A stretch of 62,702 nucleotides of DNA from Acidimicrobiaceae bacterium (GCA_003138815.1 PLHD01000067.1:683-63384), one strand, 5' to 3'. Positions 45,078 through 54,554 are shown, counted from the stretch's first letter. The notes: generated from the sequence alone by a model not told the origin. A program made the numbers and translations.

Positions 45078-45214
45078 GCCTTCTGGCTGCGTGATGCGGA
45101 GCAACGAGGATGGGGACCGGCCAACTACTGCGGAGAGACAGATGGCCCGCCAGGACAATGAAGAAACGCCTGAGCGAACAGGCGCCACATTTCTTGATCC
45201 CCGCGAGAAGTCAT

Positions 45215-45661
45215 TTAGAGATCATCAGGCCCGAAGATGACGACGTCGGGCTCGGCGCGGCCGGACGGTCCACGAAACATGCGCACCAGGAATGCCACTG
45301 CCCCGAGCCAGACGAACTCCCCAAAGCCAATGGCAATCCAGCCAATCGTGATCAGGAAGAGTCCCCACAACAGTCCACGAAGGACGCCCTCGTGGATCAT
45401 CGCGGCGATCCACAGGGGAAACCAGGCGAAGAGCCAGCTCACGAACGGCGCCACGAAGACCGCGGCCGCTCGACGACGCCAGCCGAGATAGATCCCAAAC
45501 AGGGCGGTTACGCCAACGCCGACCCACGCCGTGGTCGCCTGCGGCGCCAGACGCGATTCGAGCAGGAAGAGCACCCCCGCCATCACCGTTGCCCACAGCA
45601 CCATTGGCGTGGTGACGTTGCCCTTCGCACGCTCTCGGACCTGGAACACGACGCCACTCAT
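45215..45661 (-). CDS. Integral membrane protein of unknown function
   Basis: A 148-residue protein with about four hydrophobic helices (from about residues 20, 45, 68 and 98) and an acidic C-terminus PDVVIFGPDDL. I do not recognise a family. ATG 45661 is preceded by TAAGTT and six bases. Divergent from the S51-like gene. Confidence 0.72.
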   Translation of the reverse strand: MSGVVFQVRERAKGNVTTPMVLWATVMAGVLFLLESRLAPQATTAWVGVGVTALFGIYLGWRRRAAAVFVAPFVSWLFAWFPLWIAAMIHEGVLRGLLWGLFLITIGWIAIGFGEFVWLGAVAFLVRMFRGPSGRAEPDVVIFGPDDL

Positions 45662-45667
45662 GGCCTT

Positions 45668-45673
45668 AACTTA
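45668..45673 (-). promoter_or_regulatory. -10 box of leaderless membrane protein gene
   Basis: TAAGTT on the minus strand, six bases before ATG 45661. Confidence 0.45.
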
Positions 45674-45708
45674 GCCAATGCCCCGTCGCCTGGCCCCGAC
45701 AGGGCCGG

Positions 45709-45714
45709 TACGAT
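45709..45714 (+). promoter_or_regulatory. -10 box of leaderless S51-like gene
   Basis: TACGAT, six bases before GTG 45721. Confidence 0.5.
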
Positions 45715-45720
45715 GCGAGC

Positions 45721-46824
45721 GTGACTAAGGGCGTGCTCGTACTGCTGGGCTCGGGCGAGACCGCCCCGGGGATGACCAAGATCCACCGCGAGGTGCTGGG
45801 CCGACTGGGCGAGGTCCGCGCGGTGAACCTCGATACCGCCTACGGCTTCCAGGAGAACGTTCCCCAGATGACCGAGAAACTGGTCGACTACTTCGCCACT
45901 TCCCTGCAGACCACGCTCGCCCCCCTCCACTTCACCTCGTACGAGGAGTCGAGCGACCTCGAGCGGACCATCTTCAAGCAGCAGGTCCGGGCCGCCAACT
46001 ACGTCTTCGCCGGTCCGGGCAGCCCGACGTGGGCACTCAGCCAGTGGCGTCCAGTAGGACTCGCCCAGGACCTCCAAGGGGTGCTGGACGCCGACGGAAC
46101 GGTCTGCTTCGCGTCCGCGGCGGCACTCACCCTGGGGGCCTTCACCGCACCGATCTACGAGATCTACAAGGTCGGCGTCAAACCGTATTGGCTGGAAGGC
46201 CTCAACGTCACCGCGGCCATGGGACTAAAATGCGTCATAATCCCTCACTTCGACAACCAGGAGGGCAGCAACTACGACACCAGTTGCTGCTACCTCGGTG
46301 CACGTCGACTGAGACTACTGGAGAGCCAGCTTCCCGGGGACGTGGCGACCCTGGGTGTCGACGAGCATACGGCGCTGATCATTGACCTGAAGAGCGACTC
46401 ATTGAAGGTCCTGGGCCGGTCCAATGGGTACTGGCGCCTCGGCGACGAATTCAGGGTCCTGGCCAATGGATCTACTACCCCGCTGGAGGAGCTACGAACG
46501 CTCACCTCGTCCGGGAAGGCTCCAACCGAGCACATTGCGCCCGAACCCGTAAGCGATCCGGTTGCTCTGGGGCACATCGCAGTTAGCAGCGGCCCCCAGG
46601 GGCTCGAAGCGTTGGCCCAACTCGTCCAGCTCGCCGCCTCTGGCGGAGTCGGATTCATTGACCCAACCACACTCGTCGATGGGATTCTCGCGGTACGAGA
46701 AAGCGCTCGTGCCAACGGAGAATACGAGCGAGCCGACGAGCTGCGAGAGGTATTGTCGAAGGCTGGAATTGACGTTCTGGACAGCGCCGACGGCTCAACT
46801 TGGAGGCTGGCTAGTAGTTCCTAA
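45721..46824 (+). CDS. Peptidase S51/cyanophycinase-like protein with CysRS-type C-terminal domain
   Basis: A 367-residue protein. The N-terminal half opens VLVLLGSGETAPGMTKIH and has AGPGSPTWAL and FASAAALTLGAF, matching the glutamine-amidotransferase-like fold of peptidase E and cyanophycinase; the serine sits in SAAA instead of the usual SAGA. The last 45 residues (ANGEYERADELREVLSKAG, then DVLDSADGSTWRL) closely match the C-terminal helical domain of cysteinyl-tRNA synthetases, including the one in this window. Substrate is unknown; a role in peptide or tRNA-linked chemistry is speculation. Confidence 0.75.
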   Translation: MTKGVLVLLGSGETAPGMTKIHREVLGRLGEVRAVNLDTAYGFQENVPQMTEKLVDYFATSLQTTLAPLHFTSYEESSDLERTIFKQQVRAANYVFAGPGSPTWALSQWRPVGLAQDLQGVLDADGTVCFASAAALTLGAFTAPIYEIYKVGVKPYWLEGLNVTAAMGLKCVIIPHFDNQEGSNYDTSCCYLGARRLRLLESQLPGDVATLGVDEHTALIIDLKSDSLKVLGRSNGYWRLGDEFRVLANGSTTPLEELRTLTSSGKAPTEHIAPEPVSDPVALGHIAVSSGPQGLEALAQLVQLAASGGVGFIDPTTLVDGILAVRESARANGEYERADELREVLSKAGIDVLDSADGSTWRLASSS

Positions 46825-47102
46825 CCCAAGCCGAGCAGATTGACACGACGAGTCAGTAGATCGCCGGCAGCGAAACGCAACTACAACACCCTCTCAGCGA
46901 ATTGTCCTGTCGTGCTCGGGAAAAATCCAGTCGAATTCAAGGGGTCAGCGATATGACTCATTTCATAATCTGATGACCAGCTCACGTATCCAGGTGCACG
47001 ACACGCCAACCGGATCTTTGTGGTCAACCGATTGATCAGTCCCCAACGCCAGTCTCGGCTCCCGGGCCTAATTGGCCTTTGGCTAAATGCCCGCACCGCG
47101 GC
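46825..47102. other. Intergenic space with no gene seen
   Basis: AT-richer sequence between the S51-like gene and the terminator of the repeat protein. No supported reading frame or RNA was recognised. Confidence 0.5.
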
Positions 47103-47150
47103 ACGTTTAAAACAACACACCGCCCCCTCCTTTCGGAGGGGGCGGTGTGT
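47103..47150 (-). terminator. Strong rho-independent terminator of surface protein gene
   Basis: Perfect 16-bp stem (47115-47130 with 47135-47150) and a TTTC loop on the top strand, followed on the minus strand by TTGTTTTAAA. The strength suits a highly expressed gene. Confidence 0.9.
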
Positions 47151-47165
47151 CTACTCAGAGAATAG

Positions 47166-49961
47166 TTACTTCTTCTTCTGGCTGTACTGGTACGTCGCTG
47201 AGCCGTGAGCGGTGCGTGCGGTCAGCGTGTACACGCCGGCCTTCTTACCCGCCGTAGGCTTCACGGAAATCTTCACCAGTGTCGTTCCACCGTTCAACTT
47301 CTTAACCGAAGCGCCGTTGCTGCTCACAACCAAGCCGGCAAGGTTGGCGCCGTGGATGGTCAGCGTGGTCCACTTACCGATGAGGACTGGGAAACCAGTA
47401 ACACTCGTGATCTTCGGCTTCGAAGTAACCGTTACGACAGTCACAACGGGCGCCGGTCCACCGTTCAGAGCGAACGACACTGTGCCGAGGTCTGGGTTGG
47501 TGAAGGTAATGGTGGCAAACGTACCCGAGGTAGCAGCCGCGGTGGTCGTGACCAACAGGGTTGCTGCCGTGTTCGTTGAGTTGATGTTTCCGAGTGAAAC
47601 GGTGTAGGCAGCGTTGTTGCTCGCAACCGTCATCCCCGTCTCAAAACCCGTACCAACGACGGTGACCTCAAAGTTCGTGACCGATGTTGGCACGTAGTAA
47701 GAGCCGACCACGGTTGGTCCTGGGGACACGGTGAGGGCGAACGCCGATGATCCACCATCGACGTTGCTCACCGTCACGCTTAGACCGACCGGAACCGTGC
47801 CAACGATCGCGGCAGCGATCCAAGGAATGGAAATCGTGCCCGCAGCAACAGAAACAACTGGCGTACCCAAGGTTACGAGACCGCTACTGGAGGCAACAGT
47901 CGCCCCGGCCGCAATGCCGGTGGAGTAGAGGACAAGAGTCCCGCTCGTACCGTTCTTCACCGATGCAGTAGTGATGGTGTGCGCGGGGTTCCAATATAGA
48001 GTTCCGACGCCAGCATCAACTGTCAATGTACTACCAGTAGAGCCGCCATTGGTGTTCGTCACTGTGAAGGCATTGGCCGGAAGGCCAGCGCCAACAGCAG
48101 CCGTAGCGCTCACCTTGACCGTCGCGGTGATCGCCGTCGGGGTCACCGATACCACGGTCGCAGTGATTCCCGACGTTGCACCGAACGTCACGGTCGGAGC
48201 CGGCAAGAAACCGGTACCGACGATGGTGATCGGCTGTGCCGTCGCGCCTTGGCCAACACCAGTGGTGGCGCCGGCGTACTTGACGCTAGTGATTGTCGGC
48301 GGAATGACTACCGGAACCGCGAAGTTCGCAAGCGCACCGTTGTCGGTGAGCGTCACAATCGCGGGGCTGTCAAGCGCCGAGATGGTGGAACCGGTGTTAG
48401 TGACTGTTACCTGGGTCGGGCTGACGTACGCCGCCGTAACCCCGGTCTCCGAGTCGGTTGCTCCAGCCAGCACTGTGGCGGTGAGCGTACCAGCACTGAA
48501 TCCGGTACCGGTCAAAGTGAGCACTCCAACGAAGTCCGCGGGAACCGAGGCAGGCGCGACTGACGTGATTGTTGGGCCAAGGATTGTCAGCGCGTTAGCC
48601 AGCACGTTGCTCTCCACCGTATTACCGGAATTTCCCAATACTTCGACAGCGTGCGGTCCCGAAATGGCGCCAGTAGAAACAGCAAGGGTGCACGTAAGCG
48701 AGGTGTCCGAGGTCACCGTCACAGCTGAGCAGACAACATGCGTGTCTGCAATTCCAGCAGTTGACAGGAACGTAACAGCCGCGGGCCCGGCGGTCGTCCG
48801 AGCAGGACCAAAGCCCGTACCGGTGATCGTCAGGTTGGCAACCGATCCAATGGTCAGTGACAAGCTAGGAGTTACCGCGGTAACCGTGGCCGCAGCAGCG
48901 CTTGCCGTACCAATTCCCAGTCCGGCAGCCAAAGTCGCCGAGCTCAAGTCAGGATTAGTGATCTTCAAGGTGCTCTGCTCCGCGCCGGTGCCAGATGCGA
49001 CAGTCAGCGCAACACTCATCGACGTAGAACTGGTGTAGGTGACGGTTCCAACCGTCACACCGGTGCCGCCGGCGGTAATCGAAACTACAGCACCCGTCTC
49101 AAAGCCCGTACCAGTGATGGTGACGGTCGTCGTGGCGGAGCCAGTAGCTGGAACTGCCAACGATGCAGGACTGATTGCAGTGATCGTAGGACCAGTCACG
49201 GTGAGACCAGTGGTTGCGGTGGTCTTTCCGCCGTCGGCGTTAGTCACAGTAGCCGCGTAGAGCCCGGTAGGAGAGGTCCCCGTAGAAACAATGACGTCCA
49301 GCGTGGTAGGTGACACGTAGGTGGTTGACGAAGGTGTGATGGTGCCACCGACGCTACCGACACCGAACACCACTGTCGTACCGGGGGTAGAGCCAGAAGT
49401 GGGGGTAAAGCCAGTACCAGTCACGACCGCCGGAATGTTCGAGTTTCCACCAGGGATTGACGCGGGAGCCATCGACGTAAACGTAGGTGCCGCATCCACG
49501 TAGAACGCGTTCGGGATCGTCACCGTTCCAGCTGCGTCCGTAATTGTCGCGGGGTAGTAACCAGCGGGCACTGCTGCACCAGCCGTGATGGTCGTGACAA
49601 CCTGCGCAGCGACACCACTAGAAGCTGGCGACTCGGCACCAGCGGTGAAGGTGACGCCAACTGCAGTTGAAGTCACCGCCGCGTTACCTCCGCCGGCCAG
49701 ATTCAAGCCATCAGCAGTGCTGAGAACGAACGTTCCGGTTCCGGTCCAGCCCTGGGCAAAAATCGCTGGAGAACCTGCGGCGCCGAGGTCTGCATTCGCC
49801 GGCACGCCGCCCACTTGCGTAAGCGTCAGGTAACTGCTGGCCGGGACGGCCGCAGCTCCAGCTTCAGTTGCGACTGCCAAAGGCAGCGTTGCCGCAACGA
49901 GCACGGCGCCAGCTGCGAGAGCCTTGACCATGTAGCGAGGTATCCGTCTAAAAGTATTCAT
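47166..49961 (-). CDS. Large secreted IPT/TIG-repeat surface protein
   Basis: A 931-residue exported protein. Basic residues and a hydrophobic stretch (about 11-35, ending ATEAGAAAVPA) form a signal peptide. The remainder is about eight immunoglobulin-like IPT/TIG units, several opening PTITSV or PTITAISPAS and containing ITGTGF. The composition is rich in Thr, Ser, Val and Gly. The C-terminus ends YQYSQKKK without a sorting motif or anchor. Codon use is clearly less GC-rich than neighbours. Start ATG 49961 has AAGGA seven bases upstream. An S-layer-like or adhesin role is inferred from domain type, size and terminator. Confidence 0.85.
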   Translation of the reverse strand: MNTFRRIPRYMVKALAAGAVLVAATLPLAVATEAGAAAVPASSYLTLTQVGGVPANADLGAAGSPAIFAQGWTGTGTFVLSTADGLNLAGGGNAAVTSTAVGVTFTAGAESPASSGVAAQVVTTITAGAAVPAGYYPATITDAAGTVTIPNAFYVDAAPTFTSMAPASIPGGNSNIPAVVTGTGFTPTSGSTPGTTVVFGVGSVGGTITPSSTTYVSPTTLDVIVSTGTSPTGLYAATVTNADGGKTTATTGLTVTGPTITAISPASLAVPATGSATTTVTITGTGFETGAVVSITAGGTGVTVGTVTYTSSTSMSVALTVASGTGAEQSTLKITNPDLSSATLAAGLGIGTASAAAATVTAVTPSLSLTIGSVANLTITGTGFGPARTTAGPAAVTFLSTAGIADTHVVCSAVTVTSDTSLTCTLAVSTGAISGPHAVEVLGNSGNTVESNVLANALTILGPTITSVAPASVPADFVGVLTLTGTGFSAGTLTATVLAGATDSETGVTAAYVSPTQVTVTNTGSTISALDSPAIVTLTDNGALANFAVPVVIPPTITSVKYAGATTGVGQGATAQPITIVGTGFLPAPTVTFGATSGITATVVSVTPTAITATVKVSATAAVGAGLPANAFTVTNTNGGSTGSTLTVDAGVGTLYWNPAHTITTASVKNGTSGTLVLYSTGIAAGATVASSSGLVTLGTPVVSVAAGTISIPWIAAAIVGTVPVGLSVTVSNVDGGSSAFALTVSPGPTVVGSYYVPTSVTNFEVTVVGTGFETGMTVASNNAAYTVSLGNINSTNTAATLLVTTTAAATSGTFATITFTNPDLGTVSFALNGGPAPVVTVVTVTSKPKITSVTGFPVLIGKWTTLTIHGANLAGLVVSSNGASVKKLNGGTTLVKISVKPTAGKKAGVYTLTARTAHGSATYQYSQKKK

Positions 49962-50954
49962 TAAGAATCCTTCCCTAGTGGTGGTTTTCATTTGTGATTC
50001 ACTCCATTTATAAGGGCTGACCTTAATCAACCTTCTATTTCAGATAATGCGGCACAGCGTGTCACTGCAGCAAGATAGCGCCTCATCACAAGACACGGCC
50101 GTTACCTCAGAAGTAAGTATATGTAAGTCGCGTATCGAATGCGAATACCCAGTTGTTTTCTTTTTCAAGTAAACGCGCGACTCTCGATTCATTGTATGAC
50201 ATAAAAGCCCTGATAAGGGCGTGTGAATGTCCAACCCCGGTTCCTGCGTGGACTGGCCTTCGCTGGCTATTGAAAATGTCACGATTTCGTAATCCAATGT
50301 CTTGGCAATATCGCGTGACTTTCTCCCGTCGTTTCACTCGACTCGTGGCCAATTGACGCACCACTTCTTATGACGATTGACGAAACCTGACGCTAACCTT
50401 GACACGGAGTCAATTACCTGATGGACGAGCGACGTGATCCGAGTCGAGGCAACCACGATCTAGCACTTCAGAAGGGCCGTTGCCGACCGAGTCGCTGAAT
50501 GTTTCCAAGCGCTCGAGGTTCGCGAATGCGTACACCAATGGCCCGACGCGAGGCCCTTCCTCCCGAGGCAACAAGTGCTCCTCGATACGTGGACCATTCG
50601 TTCGCTGCGTGCCTCGAAGAGCGGAGCGGGACCCGAAAGAACTGCACTGGCCCTCCCTGGTCCGCTGCGGGCCGACTGGTCAGCGAGCAACGAAACGGTC
50701 AACTGAACTATACGGGCCGCCACCAGGGAGATCGTGACGGCGGCGTCCTCGAATAGGCACTCCACGAATCTCATCTGATGTACTCACTTTGCGGATCATC
50801 AGAGTCTTCCACCCTCTGCCGCGCGCCGCTCGATAGCCAGTATCAGTAGTCCTTGCGGATCGCCTCGGGTACAGAATGATGTTGCCTTCACAGCCCGACG
50901 CCCCTCCAGGAGGTGATTCCATGCAGCTCCCTGACCCCCGCTGGAGGTCAGGCG
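49962..50954. other. Long intergenic region upstream of surface protein
   Basis: About 1 kb with no convincing intact gene. The first 150 bp are AT-rich and presumably hold the surface-protein promoter and leader. From about 50480 to 50710 the top strand has a coding-like but unrecognised frame (segments such as VLLDTWTIRSLRA) without a good start, possibly a decayed gene. A weak hairpin GCCCT-GATA-AGGGC near 50204-50217 is followed by T residues on the minus strand. At 50908-50917 AGGAGGTGAT is an extreme Shine-Dalgarno match before an ATG at 50921 that opens only 36 codons. Confidence 0.5.
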
Positions 50955-52055
50955 CTAGGCAATTGCGCAGCGATTTGGTCCGAGTTCCATCGCCGCCGCT
51001 TCGCTGCCCAACGCTTCACGCCCCGCGTTGACGAGCACAATGTGCTCATAGTTGGGCGGCCGGTCCTTCACGCTGGCAATGGCCCAGGCCACGAACTCGT
51101 CCTCGCTCAACGCCAGGGCCGGCAAGGTGGAACGCAGCTCGCCCAGCGGACGCGCCACGAACTCACCGGTGTGCACTGGCACTGCCGCGCCGTAGTGAGC
51201 GGGAAAGACCATGATGGCGTCGTTGAGCGGGAGCACCCGTTCGTGCAGGCTGCGGTACAGGCTGTGGGCGAATGGTTCGGCCTGGTCAGCCAAATCGGGC
51301 CGGCCAACGCTCTCTAGGAATAAGGTGTCGCCGGTAAAGATGGCGTAGTCGCCCAACTGGTACATGGTTGAGCCCTCGGTGTGGCCCGGCACGCTGACCG
51401 AGGCGACCGTGAGCTGGACGCCAGGCGTCAGTTCAATGGCGCGCCCGTCGACGAGGGGCTCGAACGCAAAGGAGAACGGGTCCGCCGGATTGAGCCACAG
51501 GGCCGCGCCCGTACGAGCCACGAGACCGCGGGCGCCGCTGAGGTGGTCGGCGTGCAGGTGCGTGTCCAAGACATGCGTGATTGCCCACTGATGCTCGGTG
51601 GCGATCCGGACGTACCGATCGAGGTCGAGCGAGGGGTCGATCACGACGCAGGTGGTGCCGGCACCGATCACGTAGGACAAGCATCCCTTCCCCCGTCGAC
51701 GCAGCTGCACGACCGTCGCCTCGGCGAAGTTGCCGGTCACGCTGTCGTAGGTCGACGCCCAGGCAGCCATGCCGCCCTCGAGCACCGAACTCGCAACTCC
51801 GTGACTGGCCAGGATCTCCGCCCCCTGTCGGGCCCTGGCGCCCATGGCGCAGATGACCACGAGGTGGGCGTCACCGGGAACCTCACTGCGCCGATCCTCG
51901 AGTTGCACGAGGGGAATGTTGTGCACCCCGGGGATCTGCCAGTCCGCGACCTCGTCAGGGTCGCGGACGTCGATCATGTAAAGGCGGTCGTCGCTGTCGA
52001 GCAGGGGAAGCAGCTCGGAGGTGCGGATGGTGGATATCAATTCCGGAGAGCTCAC
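50955..52055 (-). CDS. Rhodanese-MBL fold protein, persulfide dioxygenase-like
   Basis: A 366-residue two-domain protein. An N-terminal rhodanese domain (about 1-105) has the active-site loop CAMGARAR. The C-terminal metallo-beta-lactamase domain carries THLHADHLSG (HxHxDH), PGHTEGS and GDTLF, as in ETHE1-type persulfide dioxygenases, which oxidise glutathione or other low-Mr persulfide to sulfite. In an actinobacterium the thiol may be mycothiol (inference). GTG 52055 is preceded by TAAACT and six bases. Divergent from a second rhodanese gene. Confidence 0.88.
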   Translation of the reverse strand: MSSPELISTIRTSELLPLLDSDDRLYMIDVRDPDEVADWQIPGVHNIPLVQLEDRRSEVPGDAHLVVICAMGARARQGAEILASHGVASSVLEGGMAAWASTYDSVTGNFAEATVVQLRRRGKGCLSYVIGAGTTCVVIDPSLDLDRYVRIATEHQWAITHVLDTHLHADHLSGARGLVARTGAALWLNPADPFSFAFEPLVDGRAIELTPGVQLTVASVSVPGHTEGSTMYQLGDYAIFTGDTLFLESVGRPDLADQAEPFAHSLYRSLHERVLPLNDAIMVFPAHYGAAVPVHTGEFVARPLGELRSTLPALALSEDEFVAWAIASVKDRPPNYEHIVLVNAGREALGSEAAAMELGPNRCAIA

Positions 52056-52061
52056 TCCCGA

Positions 52062-52067
52062 AGTTTA
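52062..52067 (-). promoter_or_regulatory. -10 box of leaderless persulfide dioxygenase gene
   Basis: TAAACT on the minus strand, six bases before GTG 52055. Confidence 0.5.
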
Positions 52068-52126
52068 GAAGTAGATTTACTGACGTCGACCATGGTGCAG
52101 TGCCCGCCACCAGCGAACGGAGAGCC

Positions 52127-52462
52127 GTGCCAGAACTGCGCAACGTCAACGTCACCGAGGCCCGCGACCTGGTGGAGGGCGGCGCGCTCCTGCTCGATGT
52201 TCGAGAGGAGAGCGAGTGGGAGTTGGGGCGTGCTCCCCAGGCGGTCCATATTCCCCTGGCCGAGCTGCCCGATCACCTCGCGGACCTGGCCGAGGATCGT
52301 CCGATCGTCTGCACGTGTCGCAGCGGCGGCCGCTCGTCGCGGGCCGGCCGGTTCCTCCTCGAGCAGGGCTTCGACGCGGTGAACATGGACGGCGGAATGC
52401 TGGCCTGGGCCGAGCAGGGCCAGCCCCTGGTCGCTGACCGCGGCGAACCAGTCATCGACTGA
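52127..52462 (+). CDS. Single-domain rhodanese
   Basis: A 111-residue sulfurtransferase. LLLDVREESEWELGRAPQAVHIPL is the family N-terminal motif and CRSGGRSSRA the active-site loop with the persulfide-forming Cys. Start GTG 52127 has GGAGAG upstream; GTG 52100 is an alternative without a ribosome site. It stands divergent to the persulfide dioxygenase, suggesting joint sulfane-sulfur handling, and three bases before the amidase. Confidence 0.9.
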   Translation: MPELRNVNVTEARDLVEGGALLLDVREESEWELGRAPQAVHIPLAELPDHLADLAEDRPIVCTCRSGGRSSRAGRFLLEQGFDAVNMDGGMLAWAEQGQPLVADRGEPVID

Positions 52463-52465
52463 CCA

Positions 52466-53893
52466 ATGCCCGCGCCCACCGGTCCACTCACTCATCTCAC
52501 GAGGGCCATTCGCGAGGGACGACTCACGGCGACGGCCCTCGTCACCGAATCGATTGAGCGGCTGGTTCGTGCCGAGCAGCTGAACGTGACCGCCGAGGAG
52601 TCGTTCGACGACGCGCTCGCAGAGGCCGCAAGCATCGACCGCGGTGAACGGGTGCCGGGTGCGCTGCTGGGGATGCCCACGCTGATCAAGGATCTCGAGG
52701 ATTGGCGGGGTCACCCGACCAGGAAGGGCTCACTGGCGCTGCGCGACGCTCCCAAGGCGACGTCCAACGGCGTCGTACCCGGACGCCTGCTGCACGCCGG
52801 CGCGGTCGTCCTCGGAAAGTCAACCCTCCCCGAGTTCGCCATCGAGGGTTACACCGCGAGCCTGCTCACGGGAATCACGCGAAACCCGTGGAACCCCGAC
52901 TACTCGCCCGGCGGCTCGAGCGGCGGCTCGGCCGCGGCGCTCTGCGCGGGTCTCGTCGGCGTCGCGACGGCGACCGACGGCGGCGGGTCAATCCGCATCC
53001 CGGCGTCGCTCTGCGGGCTCGCCGGCCTGAAGCCCACCAACGGGATGATCGGGCGATGGCCCGCTCCCGACTGGATCGACTACTCCACCGACGGGCCCTT
53101 GGCCACCGCGAGCGACGACCTTCGCCTGCTCTACAACGTCATGGTCGGGCCGGTGGCGGGCGACCCCACGGCGCTGCCGAGAGCGTTCACCGCCCAGATG
53201 GTGCGCCACGATGGCCGGCCCGTGACCCTGATCGGCGCCGATCGCACCTCCCCGCTCGGTCCGCTGCCGGCGCCGGTACGCGACGCGTTCCACGCGGCCG
53301 CCGACGCGGTCGCCGGTCTCCTGGACGCGCCGATCGAGTGGCGCGAACCCGAGGGCTTCTTTCCCGAAGGTAATCCTGACCTCGACTGGTTCACCGTCAC
53401 GACCGCCGAGCACGTCGCGTCGCTCGGTCGCGAGTGGGTGAAGTCGCACATGGACGAACTCCACGTGGCCAGCCAGGAGTTCCTCACGACCGGCCTCAAC
53501 GTCTCGACGCAGGAGTACCTGGCGGCGCGGCGGCGGCGGTTCCTGTACGTGCGAACGCTGGACGAGCTGCTGGGCGAGCACGGGCTGCTGCTCACGCCGA
53601 GCGTCGCGAGCGAGGGTTGGCTGGCTGACGGCCGGCTCGACGCCGGATCGACGGTGCACGGATTGCCGCCGGAGGTCTACTCCACGGCGATGCAGAACGT
53701 CACCGGCCATCCCGCGCTGAGCGTGCCCATGGGCCATCTCCCGACGGGACTACCCTTCGGGCTTCAGGTCACCGCCGGCCACTACCACGACTACCGACTT
53801 CTCGACATCGCGGCCCTCGTGGAGGAGGCCTACCCCTGGGCCCGGACCGCACCCGGCTTCGAGGGTCTCGAGACCGTCCTGCGAGGCAACTGA
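52466..53893 (+). CDS. Amidase signature family hydrolase
   Basis: A 475-residue amidase. The Ser-cisSer-Lys triad is visible: Lys in TLIKD, and the serines in the glycine-rich signature [13 protein letters not shown] with the following [14 protein letters not shown]. It is not GatA by context: no gatB or gatC is near. Substrate is unknown. It follows the rhodanese by three bases, so they share an mRNA. Confidence 0.9.
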   Translation: MPAPTGPLTHLTRAIREGRLTATALVTESIERLVRAEQLNVTAEESFDDALAEAASIDRGERVPGALLGMPTLIKDLEDWRGHPTRKGSLALRDAPKATSNGVVPGRLLHAGAVVLGKSTLPEFAIEGYTASLLTGITRNPWNPDYSPGGSSGGSAAALCAGLVGVATATDGGGSIRIPASLCGLAGLKPTNGMIGRWPAPDWIDYSTDGPLATASDDLRLLYNVMVGPVAGDPTALPRAFTAQMVRHDGRPVTLIGADRTSPLGPLPAPVRDAFHAAADAVAGLLDAPIEWREPEGFFPEGNPDLDWFTVTTAEHVASLGREWVKSHMDELHVASQEFLTTGLNVSTQEYLAARRRRFLYVRTLDELLGEHGLLLTPSVASEGWLADGRLDAGSTVHGLPPEVYSTAMQNVTGHPALSVPMGHLPTGLPFGLQVTAGHYHDYRLLDIAALVEEAYPWARTAPGFEGLETVLRGN

Positions 53894-53907
53894 CGAAGGG
53901 CGGTCCG

Positions 53908-53935
53908 CGACGACCGACGACCGACGACCGATGAC
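53908..53935. repeat. Tandem 7-bp repeat
   Basis: CGACGAC three times, then CGATGAC, beginning 15 bp after the amidase stop. Simple direct repeat of unknown meaning. Confidence 0.8.
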
Positions 53936-54022
53936 CGATCGTTGCGCGATCACGATGATCGGAGAGTTGGAGAATCAGTTCTCTGGATCGGGCAACTCCG
54001 TCACTTTGGCCGCCACGTGATT

Positions 54023-54067
54023 CTGCCGCGGATGATGTCGTCCAACCTCCGACATCCTCCGCGGCAG
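54023..54067. repeat. Long hairpin between amidase and hsp20
   Basis: Two 18-bp arms (54023-54040 and 54050-54067), with a single mismatch, surround a nine-base loop TCCAACCTC. It lies between the convergent amidase and hsp20 genes. No T-run follows on either strand, so it may act as a bidirectional, factor-dependent stop or mRNA-stabilising structure. Confidence 0.7.
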
Positions 54068-54104
54068 AGAACCTTGCTCGACGTCTGTTACCTACGACGT
54101 CGAA

Positions 54105-54554
54105 TCAACCGCGCTGAACCTCGACCTTGCGCGTCGCCTCCTTGGCCAGTCCGCTCGGCAGCGCCATGCGGATCTCCAGGACCCCGTCCTTGTAGGTGGC
54201 GTGAATCGTCGACTCATCGACACCCTTGGGGATCGGGACGCTCCGGGTGAGCGAGCCGTAACGGAACTCGCTGCGGTGGACGTGGTCACTGCTCTTCTCG
54301 TGAGACTCCGTCTTCTCCGCCGTGATCACCAACGCGTCGTTGACGATCTCGACCTGGATGTCCTTGTCCGGATCGACACCGGGCAGTTCGGCTCGTACGA
54401 CCATCGAATCGCCCTCGGTGCATTCCTCGATCTTGATCATCTGGCGCCAGTCCGCGTCGTGGAACATCTCGTCCAGCCACCTCCACGATGGCCACGACAT
54501 GCCCGACAGCACGGGTAGGTCAAGTTCCTGAATTGAAGACTTGGTGAGTGCCAT
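54105..54554 (-). CDS. Hsp20/alpha-crystallin small heat-shock protein
   Basis: A 149-residue chaperone holding unfolded proteins. The alpha-crystallin domain runs from about residue 40 to 140 with MVVRAELPGVDPDKDIQVEI, the loop SEFRYGSLTRSVPIPKGVD, and ATYKDGVLEIRMAL (the A-x-x-x-n-GvL motif). No CIRCE or HAIR box was recognised upstream. ATG 54554 has GAGGCGG ahead. Confidence 0.93.
   Translation of the reverse strand: MALTKSSIQELDLPVLSGMSWPSWRWLDEMFHDADWRQMIKIEECTEGDSMVVRAELPGVDPDKDIQVEIVNDALVITAEKTESHEKSSDHVHRSEFRYGSLTRSVPIPKGVDESTIHATYKDGVLEIRMALPSGLAKEATRKVEVQRG

Noticed and set aside
50204-50217. Small hairpin with T-run as a possible sRNA terminator
   Set aside because: The stem is only five base pairs and no transcript unit upstream is recognisable.
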